A stretch of 5,153 bases of DNA, taken from Chitinophagales bacterium (GTDB taxonomy: Bacteria; Bacteroidota; Bacteroidia; Chitinophagales; JAHDHT01). The notes under the pieces were generated by a model. The model was not told the origin of the DNA and did no database searches. It saw only the letters and a list, made by a program, of their open reading frames with translations. A program made the position numbers and the translations under genes. Numbering within the stretch: position 1 is the stretch's first letter; each line of letters starts with the position of its first letter. The DNA lies in the NCBI GenBank assembly GCA_020631175.1, contig JAHDHT010000248.1, forward strand, positions 1 to 5,153, read 5' to 3'. Positions 1-4,359 of the stretch are shown here, piece after piece.

Positions 1-15
1 TTCGAACGCAGTCAT
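1..15 (-). CDS. 5' end of a gene leaving the window, possibly an ECF sigma factor
   Basis: Only the first five codons are visible on the minus strand, reading Met-Thr-Ala-Phe-Glu from an ATG at 15-13. The start is supported by AGGA (plus-strand tcct at 18-21) two bases upstream and by a well-spaced Bacteroidota-type promoter at 37-67. The gene lies 79 bp downstream of the MerR-family gene on the same strand. From memory, ECF sigma factors of Sphingobacteriia often begin Met-Thr-Ala-x-Glu-Phe, and such a gene commonly sits beside a cobalamin-binding MerR regulator and carotenoid genes. That identity is inference: five residues cannot prove it. Two operator-like repeats over its promoter suggest it is a main target of the regulator. 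Confidence 0.4.
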
Positions 16-32
16 ATTCCTGTTGTTTGCTT

Positions 33-62
33 TGTTTAAAGATAATTCAAATAAACTAAACA
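33..62. promoter_or_regulatory. Operator-like inverted repeat, copy 1 (TGTTTAA-N16-cTAAACA)
   Basis: The left half-site TGTTTAA (33-39) and right half-site CTAAACA (56-62, one mismatch to the perfect complement) are separated by 16 bp. The element covers the -7 box and most of the promoter spacer of the gene starting at 15, so a bound protein would block RNA polymerase. The same half-sites with the same spacer recur at 72-101 and 980-1009. Assignment to the adjacent MerR/B12 regulator is inference from position and repetition. Confidence 0.6.
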
Positions 63-67
63 GTCAA
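37..67 (-). promoter_or_regulatory. Bacteroidota-type promoter of the gene at the left edge
   Basis: On the minus strand a TTG (-33 element, 67-65) is followed after exactly 20 nt by TATCTTTA (44-37). That matches the Bacteroidota -7 consensus TAnnTTTG at every fixed position except the last. The predicted start of transcription is near 30, giving a leader of about 15 nt before the ATG at 15. One inverted repeat (33-62) covers the spacer and -7 element. The next (72-101) lies just upstream of the -33 element. Confidence 0.5.
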
Positions 68-71
68 GTTT

Positions 72-101
72 TGTTTAATGTTTTTAGTCGTCTATTAAAC
101 A
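72..101. promoter_or_regulatory. Operator-like inverted repeat, copy 2 (TGTTTAA-N16-TTAAACA)
   Basis: TGTTTAA at 72-78 and its perfect inverted partner TTAAACA at 95-101 are 16 bp apart. The element lies directly upstream of the -33 TTG (65-67) of the left-edge gene. Its right half-site overlaps the stop codon of the MerR-family gene (95-97). Its centre is 39 bp from the centre of copy 1, so the two flank the -33 element in tandem. Confidence 0.6.
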
Positions 102-973
102 TTATCGATAAAATCGACAAAGGATCTTAGTTTTCTGAATAGATAAACGTTCTTATAGAACTCGAAAGATTTGGTCGTATTCAAATTACCACAAATGAGC
201 AATTTAGTGCCTTGCATAGCCTTGTTTAGATCCATGATGTAATCATCATGTGATTTTTTACTCATTGAATTAGTGAAAATGGTTAACAGGTAATCCGGTT
301 CATGCACTTTAGCAACAGAAACCAGATCTTTGAAAGGAACGTTTAAGCCTAAATAAACGACATGATAGTTTCTTTTTTTAAGCAGATAGCTGCTGTATAA
401 TAAGGTTAGTTCATGTTGCTCATTTTCTGGTGTATACAACATTATTTTACCTGCACAGTTTGTTTTATCTGTAATCTGACCGTCGATAGCAACGATTAAT
501 TTTTGTCGAATTAAATTGCTGATAAAGTGCTCTTGAGCAGGATTTATACTACCTGTAAGCCATAAAACGCCTATTTTATCAAGGAAAGGCATAACAATAT
601 ATTCCATTGTAGCCTCGAAACCGGACTGGATGCTATGCTTGGTTAACACATTGTCAAATTTCTCCTCATTTAACTCAATCATTGCCTCAGTAAGCAAATT
701 CAGAGATCTCTCTGTTTTTACCTGCTCATCAGACAATGAATTAATCATTGAAATGATTTCATTTTCCTCCAAACCGGCAATCTTTGAAATTTTAACCCCG
801 TTTTTGTTAAGAAGTGAGATGTTTAATAGTGTTTTAAGCTGATCGTCTGTATAATATCGAATATTAGTCTGCGTACGCTCAGGAATAACAATTTGATAGC
901 GCTGTTCCCAGATTCTGAGAGTATGTGCTTTTATCCCGGTAAGGTATTCTATGTCCTTGATGTTGTACGACAT
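95..973 (-). CDS. MerR-family, cobalamin-binding light-sensing transcriptional regulator (CarH/LitR type)
   Basis: A 292-aa regulator. Residues 3-70 form a MerR winged-helix domain with the typical core around RIWEQRY (20-26) and a Pro-Glu-Arg-Thr turn. Residues about 88-165 match the four-helix cap of B12-binding photoreceptors, with an intact Trp-x9-Glu-His motif (W138, E148, H149). Residues about 175-290 form the Rossmann-like B12 domain. It has H187 in E-Q-H-E-L-T, where the family has D-x-H-x-x-G, plus the L-x-x-x-x-N-S and I-C-G-N segments. In characterised CarH proteins, adenosylcobalamin stabilises a DNA-binding tetramer in the dark. Light breaks the Co-C bond, a histidine replaces the upper ligand, and repression ends. 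Family members control carotenoid and photoprotection genes. Here the Gly of the B12 motif is Thr190. The ATG start is preceded by an operator-like repeat only 6 bp away (980-1009), which points to autoregulation. The length is normal for the family. Confidence 0.9.
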   Translation of the reverse strand: MSYNIKDIEYLTGIKAHTLRIWEQRYQIVIPERTQTNIRYYTDDQLKTLLNISLLNKNGVKISKIAGLEENEIISMINSLSDEQVKTERSLNLLTEAMIELNEEKFDNVLTKHSIQSGFEATMEYIVMPFLDKIGVLWLTGSINPAQEHFISNLIRQKLIVAIDGQITDKTNCAGKIMLYTPENEQHELTLLYSSYLLKKRNYHVVYLGLNVPFKDLVSVAKVHEPDYLLTIFTNSMSKKSHDDYIMDLNKAMQGTKLLICGNLNTTKSFEFYKNVYLFRKLRSFVDFIDNV

Positions 974-979
974 ATCTTA

Positions 980-1009
980 TGTTTAACTAATCCAACATTA
1001 AATTAAACA
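980..1009. promoter_or_regulatory. Operator-like inverted repeat, copy 3, upstream of the MerR gene
   Basis: TGTTTAA (980-986) and TTAAACA (1003-1009) form a perfect 7-bp inverted repeat with a 16-bp spacer, identical in arrangement to the copies at 33-62 and 72-101. It ends 6 bp before the regulator's start codon at 973, where it could block transcription initiation or early elongation. No good TTG/TAnnTTTG promoter is visible within this gap, so the regulator's promoter either is atypical or lies upstream of the SRPBCC gene. Confidence 0.6.
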
Positions 1010-1070
1010 AAAAGTTTCGGATTACCTATCAATACTCTCACATTTTAATCCACATACAGGTAAACAACAT

Positions 1071-1508
1071 TCATTCTTTGCTGGCAAAGAACTTCATATA
1101 CGCCGGTTTTCGCATTAAAAATGACAAGTACAAAAGCGGATAAAAAAGTAAATCCATAAGCTTATTACCAGTCGAAAAATTTATATGATCTATGATTTTA
1201 CTGCGATCCGAGCCTGCTGATTCTACAATATGCCGATGTTTCCAATCCTTAAGCGGCCATGGCAATATCTTACCTTCATCTATAAACCAGCACTTTTGAT
1301 CCGACGAATCTGTTTCGGTAATTACACTTATCCATTGCTGTGCTAAAGGAAAACTCAAATGCACTTCATCTCCTGGCTTACTCCCGTCGAATCGTTTTAG
1401 TTTAATCAAACCCAATGGGGGTAGCAAGACCGTAAATAAATCCAGTTCAAACTGTTTAAATACTTCCTTAAATTCCCCGTCTACAATCGTTTCGATTTTT
1501 ATTTCCAT
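1071..1508 (-). CDS. SRPBCC-fold (START-like) protein
   Basis: A 145-aa cytoplasmic protein with no signal peptide. It resembles the small SRPBCC ligand-binding proteins of Bacteroidota: N-terminal strand with Ile-Lys-Ile-Glu-Thr-Ile-Val, a double proline at 30-31, R-F-D-G at 39-42, P-G-D at 45-47, F-I-D-E-G at 75-79, a Trp/His-rich L-P-W-P-L-K-D-W-K-H-R-H segment at 82-93, I-I-D-H-I-x-F-S-T-G at 105-114, and a hydrophobic C-terminal helix with Y-P at 123-124. SRPBCC proteins bind hydrophobic ligands in a deep pocket. No specific ligand is evident here. From memory, relatives often sit in or near carotenoid or light-response loci, and the MerR/B12 gene 98 bp downstream fits that. The ATG at 1508 has AGGA just upstream (minus strand). 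The 197-bp gap to the DUF429 gene holds no convincing promoter, so co-transcription is possible. Confidence 0.75.
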   Translation of the reverse strand: MEIKIETIVDGEFKEVFKQFELDLFTVLLPPLGLIKLKRFDGSKPGDEVHLSFPLAQQWISVITETDSSDQKCWFIDEGKILPWPLKDWKHRHIVESAGSDRSKIIDHINFSTGNKLMDLLFYPLLYLSFLMRKPAYMKFFASKE

Positions 1509-1705
1509 TCCTATTGTTTTTATCGATCGCCATTATTCATATAAGCACTACATTATTCGACAGAATACTATTGGCTTGAACAATGAAGACTTGTTGATAA
1601 GTTGTAACTCCAATTCTGTAATGCGATCATCCACACTAGTCGATAAAGTATTCATTATCAAAAATTTCAAATCGCTAATAATACTAGCCCCAACAAATTC
1701 AGCTT

Positions 1706-2293
1706 TTAATAATAAATTAATCCTTCTTTCTTTTCACCAATACATTCTGCCTCTCCTGTCGCGTAACGTAAACCAGATATCCAGCAAACTAGGGCATCAA
1801 ATGAATGCCAGGAGTTTAATGAAGTCTTTAATTCAGGAAAATCAAAAATCCCTCTCAGATTTTCTAAAGCTTCCTTTAACTTGTCTTGTTCTTTTTTGTA
1901 CGCTTTAAATTCAGGAAAAAATGTTTTCATAAAAGCACCGGGATAGGTTTCCAAAAAAGGAAAATCTCCGTTCACAGCAGACTTCAGACTCATAGCACGA
2001 GCTGTTAATCCTCCCAAAAACATTGGTGACATTGCATTTAATGCTTTATCACATCTCCTGTAATGAAAATTGTGATAATCCTTCCATCCAAAATAAGCCC
2101 CCGGTAAAGATAAAGGGGCATCAAACATCACAATATCCGGTTTAACAACATTCAAATGATGTAATAAAAAGTCATCAGCAGATTTTTTCTTCTCACTAGT
2201 CAGCAAAACTAAGCCATCCTCATCATTATAACATAGAACTGTTGTTCCTGCCATTTTTGATCCGTAATCAATGCCTGCAATTAATTTTTCCAC
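1706..2293 (-). CDS. DUF429 family predicted nuclease, RNase H-like fold
   Basis: A 195-aa protein when started at the GTG at 2293. It carries the DUF429 pattern: an N-terminal G-I-D-Y-G strand (D9), F-D-A-P-L-S-L-P (D58), R-R-C-D at 79-82, a small-residue stretch with Gly and Arg (94-99), L-E-T-Y-P-G (E115), A-Y-K-K at 131-134, S-F-D-A-L-V-C (D166) and a C-terminal E-G-L-I-Y-Y. The four conserved acidic residues are placed like the metal-binding residues of RNase H-like nucleases, and the family is listed as predicted nucleases. Activity and substrate are not established to my knowledge. An in-frame TTG at 2311 would give six more residues. It falls inside the likely -7 promoter element, so GTG 2293 is preferred. 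The only nearby ATG (2254) would remove the first motif. The gene is divergent from the lipoprotein gene at 2450. Confidence 0.85.
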   Translation of the reverse strand: MEKLIAGIDYGSKMAGTTVLCYNDEDGLVLLTSEKKKSADDFLLHHLNVVKPDIVMFDAPLSLPGAYFGWKDYHNFHYRRCDKALNAMSPMFLGGLTARAMSLKSAVNGDFPFLETYPGAFMKTFFPEFKAYKKEQDKLKEALENLRGIFDFPELKTSLNSWHSFDALVCWISGLRYATGEAECIGEKKEGLIYY

Positions 2294-2309
2294 CCTTAGA
2301 TTTACAATC

Positions 2310-2339
2310 AAAAACTATATTTGTTTAAAGCAAATACAA
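2310..2339 (-). promoter_or_regulatory. Probable promoter of the DUF429 gene
   Basis: On the minus strand TTG (2339-2337) and TAGTTTTT (2317-2310) are separated by 19 nt. The latter matches TAnnTTTG except at the last base. Transcription would begin near 2303, about 10 nt before the GTG start at 2293. This also argues against the in-frame TTG at 2311, which would lie within the promoter. Confidence 0.4.
2316..2323 (+). promoter_or_regulatory. Candidate -7 element for the divergent lipoprotein gene
   Basis: TATATTTG is a perfect match to the Bacteroidota TAnnTTTG -7 element on the plus strand. No TTG is present at the expected distance upstream, so the match is only partial support. It would give a leader of roughly 120 nt before the ATG at 2450. 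It overlaps by two bases the minus-strand -7 element of the DUF429 gene, so the two promoters would compete. Confidence 0.3.
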
Positions 2340-2449
2340 AAGCACATTATAAAATAGCCTTCAAAAAAACTGTCGAGCGTGCTCTCAGGAAAATTATAAA
2401 ACAAAGCATTATCAAAAAACAAATTCGGCTTTTTCACCTTTTTACATTA

Positions 2450-3010
2450 ATGTATAAATTCATTATCGTTCTAATAGTAATAAGCGGCCTGCTAACCGCT
2501 TGCGATCCTCCGCCCCAACAAAACAATAAAACAAACAATCTAATGCTATTTAAAGCAAGTGAATTGATCTACTTTAATAATGTCAGACGGGTCGCCTATG
2601 AGGTGTTACAACTAAACGGTCCGCTTAAAATTTACCGACATAAAGAAATAGATGAAAATGCTTTCTTAAAACCGGCAATTGTCATTAACCAAAATGCAGA
2701 TGAAGCCTATTTGCTGATTGATTATCCTATGCCGGCTCCCGGTTCTAAGATCAAAATTAATGATGAAACTGAAATACAACTTAGCGATCATGAGTCCCAT
2801 TTTAAAGCTTTTCAACTATTGCATTTAGCCGCTAAGGAGGATAAACACTATAAACCAGAAAACCCCAATAGCATTCAAAACCACAATAACAATGAACTGA
2901 AAATCACCTTTAATGGAAATCACGGCAGCTTAAATAAAAAAGAAATACAAAACGCATGGGCTTACATGCTCGCAGATTATTATAGATTAACAGGAAAACC
3001 ACTTAAATAA
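2450..3010 (+). CDS. Lipoprotein of unknown function
   Basis: A 186-aa protein with a clear type II signal peptide: Met-Tyr-Lys, a hydrophobic core at residues 4-15 and the lipobox L-T-A-C, with the lipidated Cys at 18. After a Pro/Gln/Asn-rich linker, the rest is soluble and of mixed composition, with an Asn/His-rich patch near residues 145-155 (H-N-N-N-E). It ends in a helix-like segment with A-W-A-Y-M-L-A-D-Y-Y. I recognise no family. The reading frame is open upstream to 2321 and could start at a TTG there, but this would bury the signal peptide behind 43 basic residues, so the ATG at 2450 is chosen. No Shine-Dalgarno sequence is visible, as is common in this phylum. It is expected to be membrane-anchored in the periplasm or outer membrane. 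The gene is convergent with the one ending at 3105. Confidence 0.75.
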   Translation: MYKFIIVLIVISGLLTACDPPPQQNNKTNNLMLFKASELIYFNNVRRVAYEVLQLNGPLKIYRHKEIDENAFLKPAIVINQNADEAYLLIDYPMPAPGSKIKINDETEIQLSDHESHFKAFQLLHLAAKEDKHYKPENPNSIQNHNNNELKITFNGNHGSLNKKEIQNAWAYMLADYYRLTGKPLK

Positions 3011-3104
3011 AAAGCATTCCGTCATGCCCCAAAGAAAAAGCATAACATAAAAACCAAGCTGTTCCGCCGAAGCTCTTCTTCAACCCGTGCACTTCCAGTA
3101 AAGA

Positions 3105-3713
3105 CTAATTAAATACGCCTAAAAATTTACTCCCCTTACTCTTTGCACGCTGCTTTTGCCGCTGCTCTCTTTGTCTTTGCTTCTGCGCAAATTTTCGTTC
3201 GCGAGCCCGCGCCTTCTGCTCCCGCATTCTACGTCTTGTCTCAATTTCACGCTCTTTTTTACGTTGATTACTCAAACGCTCCTGTTCAGATCGACGTGCA
3301 TTAGCCTCCCGTTGGCGAACTTTTCGCTTTTTCGCCATCTCTCTTTTTCTATCTTTTGACTTCTGTTTTTGAGCCCGAATCCGCTCTTTTTGGGTACGTT
3401 TACGGTCAGCCAGTCTGCTGCGTGTCTGCCTTTGCTTTTCCTTCTGACGCTGCTTGGCTGCCTGCTTCGGATTACTGCTTTTAACGCGCGATTCTGTTTC
3501 CTCCTCATCATCAAAAACAACAAAATCATCCTCATCCTTATCGCGCTTCTTAGATTCTTTCTTTGTTTTTTCCTTTTTATCTTTCTTCTTATCCTCCTCA
3601 ACAGTGCCCAATACATCATTAATGATATCCATACCGTCGTCCTGACCAAAAGATAAATGCGCCGCAAAAATCTGCATTAACACCAAAGAAATTACGATAA
3701 AACCCTGCTTCAT
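3105..3713 (-). CDS. Secreted Lys/Arg/Gln-rich low-complexity protein
   Basis: A 202-aa protein with a signal peptide (hydrophobic 5-18, probable cleavage after G23 in S-F-G-Q). The mature chain has four parts: a short acidic start (24-41), a Lys-rich stretch (42-59), an acidic patch F-V-V-F-D-D-E-E-E-T-E (64-74), and a long highly basic segment (about 83-196) made almost only of Lys, Arg, Gln, Glu, Ala and Ser. The basic segment is likely a long helix or coiled coil. The tail F-L-G-V-F-N (197-202) is hydrophobic. No family is recognised. Such a chain could bind nucleic acid, acidic polysaccharide or membrane outside the cytoplasm, but this is inference. The signal peptide and intact frame show which of several overlapping open frames is real. 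It is divergent from the small secreted protein at 3828. Confidence 0.75.
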   Translation of the reverse strand: MKQGFIVISLVLMQIFAAHLSFGQDDGMDIINDVLGTVEEDKKKDKKEKTKKESKKRDKDEDDFVVFDDEEETESRVKSSNPKQAAKQRQKEKQRQTRSRLADRKRTQKERIRAQKQKSKDRKREMAKKRKVRQREANARRSEQERLSNQRKKEREIETRRRMREQKARARERKFAQKQRQREQRQKQRAKSKGSKFLGVFN

Positions 3714-3748
3714 ACGTTCGGAAAAATAAGGATTATAAATTTAGCAAC

Positions 3749-3779
3749 GAAAACTATACCTTAATGCTACGTTATACAC
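3749..3779 (-). promoter_or_regulatory. Possible promoter of the Lys/Arg-rich secreted protein gene
   Basis: On the minus strand TAGTTTTC (3756-3749) matches TAnnTTTG except at the last base, and lies 20 nt after a GTG (3779-3777) where TTG is expected. The leader would be about 30 nt. The match is imperfect in both boxes. Confidence 0.3.
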
Positions 3780-3783
3780 GTTA
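3769..3783. repeat. Short direct repeat ACGTTA-N3-ACGTTA
   Basis: ACGTTA occurs at 3769-3774 and again at 3778-3783, a 9-bp period, in the 114-bp intergenic region between two divergent genes for secreted proteins. It overlaps the candidate -33 position of the minus-strand gene. A regulator site is possible, but the repeat is short and may be chance. Confidence 0.25.
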
Positions 3784-3827
3784 AATAAATCAAATCATTC
3801 GCACTATTCAGCATGTAATTTAAAATT

Positions 3828-4154
3828 ATGCGTTTACTATACATTTTTTTAATATGTTTTATTGCCTGTTTGTCAAGTCAATTAAATGCTCAGGACATGC
3901 CGGTAGAAGAACCACCCTTGTTATTCGATAATTATCAGATCTTTTTAAAAGAACCTGTAGAAAAAATTTTTAAAATCGAATACGAAAAAACCGGGAAGCC
4001 CATAAAAGGCCATATGACAGAAGATAAAGAGTCCATCATACTGCAAAACTATAACGGCAAAGACCGCGTGAAAATTACCTATCGCGATACCGAAGGTCAA
4101 AAACAAAGCATGTCAAAATCCAAATGCTTCATCGACCCATACGTTCCCCTTTAA
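3828..4154 (+). CDS. Small secreted protein of unknown function
   Basis: A 108-aa protein with a signal peptide: Arg at position 2, a hydrophobic core at 3-15 and a probable signal peptidase I site at L-N-A-Q (after A21). C14 is preceded by F-I-A, a poor lipobox, so a lipoprotein is less likely. The mature part is about 87 residues of alternating charged and hydrophobic residues (for example I-F-K-I-E-Y-E-K and R-V-K-I-T-Y-R-D), which suggests a small beta-rich fold. It has a single Cys (C100) near the end. I recognise no family. The ATG at 3828 has no visible Shine-Dalgarno sequence. The gene is divergent from the Lys/Arg-rich secreted protein and convergent with the SDR gene. Confidence 0.7.
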   Translation: MRLLYIFLICFIACLSSQLNAQDMPVEEPPLLFDNYQIFLKEPVEKIFKIEYEKTGKPIKGHMTEDKESIILQNYNGKDRVKITYRDTEGQKQSMSKSKCFIDPYVPL

Positions 4155-4161
4155 ATTATTT

Positions 4162-4177
4162 TTGGGCGGGCCCCCAA
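4162..4177. repeat. Small hairpin just after the small secreted protein gene
   Basis: TTGGG (4162-4166) can pair with CCCAA (4173-4177) around a six-base CGGGCC loop, beginning 8 bp after the stop codon at 4154. It may help end transcription, but no T-tract follows on the plus strand, so terminator function is uncertain. Confidence 0.3.
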
Positions 4178-4214
4178 CAACATCTTTATTAAGAAAAACT
4201 AATTCGAAGGGGCC
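4169..4214. repeat. GC-rich inverted repeat GGCCCC / GGGGCC
   Basis: GGCCCC (4169-4174) and GGGGCC (4209-4214) are perfect 6-bp inverted repeats separated by 34 A+T-rich bases. The left arm is shared with the smaller hairpin at 4162-4177, so the two structures are alternatives. Confidence 0.3.
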
Positions 4215-4278
4215 GGGTTTTCCGTTCAAATAATTAACCCTCAAAGCGGCCATTTAATAGTCGCCAATGGTTTTTCCG

Positions 4279-4319
4279 CAAAGCTCCAAACCCCTTAGCT
4301 CCTTTAAATGCAGGCTTTG
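4279..4319. repeat. Inverted repeat CAAAGC / GCTTTG
   Basis: CAAAGC (4279-4284) and GCTTTG (4314-4319) are 6-bp inverted repeats 29 bp apart. On the plus strand the right arm is followed by the T-rich TTGTTGTTC, so a weak terminator for the upstream plus-strand gene is possible. The long loop makes this uncertain. Confidence 0.25.
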
Positions 4320-4359
4320 TTGTTCAATTATAACCACTACAACCCCTCCCGCATTATAA

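Larger units (their letters stand above)
4155..4359. other. Gene-free interval between convergent genes, with GC-rich patches and inverted repeats
   Basis: This stretch lies between the stop codons of two convergent genes and has no credible open reading frame. It contains locally GC-rich blocks (4164-4175 and 4209-4217), unlike the A+T-rich flanks, and several short inverted repeats. It should hold terminators for both genes, but no classical hairpin followed by a T-tract is present. It may be a decayed repetitive element. Confidence 0.4.

Noticed and set aside
630..842. Plus-strand open frame inside the MerR-family gene
   Set aside because: It is antisense to a well-supported coding region and has no recognisable protein features.
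1576..1908. Plus-strand open frame of 110 codons starting in the gap before the DUF429 gene
   Set aside because: It needs a TTG start, has no ribosome binding site or family signature, and most of it is antisense to the conserved DUF429 gene.
2322..2328. A fourth TGTTTAA half-site
   Set aside because: No TTAAACA partner is found 16 bp away, so it does not fit the operator arrangement of the other three.
2321..2449. In-frame N-terminal extension of the lipoprotein gene from a TTG
   Set aside because: It would place 43 basic residues before a textbook lipoprotein signal peptide, and the TTG lies within the candidate -7 element.
3011..3104. Possible terminator between the convergent lipoprotein and Lys/Arg-rich genes
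   Set aside because: Only 4-5 bp stems (GCAT/ATGC and AAGCT/AGCTC-like) without a T-tract are present, too weak to call.
3156..3667. Several overlapping open frames on both strands within the Lys/Arg-rich gene
   Set aside because: They are by-products of biased Lys/Arg/Gln codon composition. Only the 3105-3713 frame has a signal peptide and a sensible start. The hydrophobic plus-strand frames are simply the complement of Lys/Arg codons.
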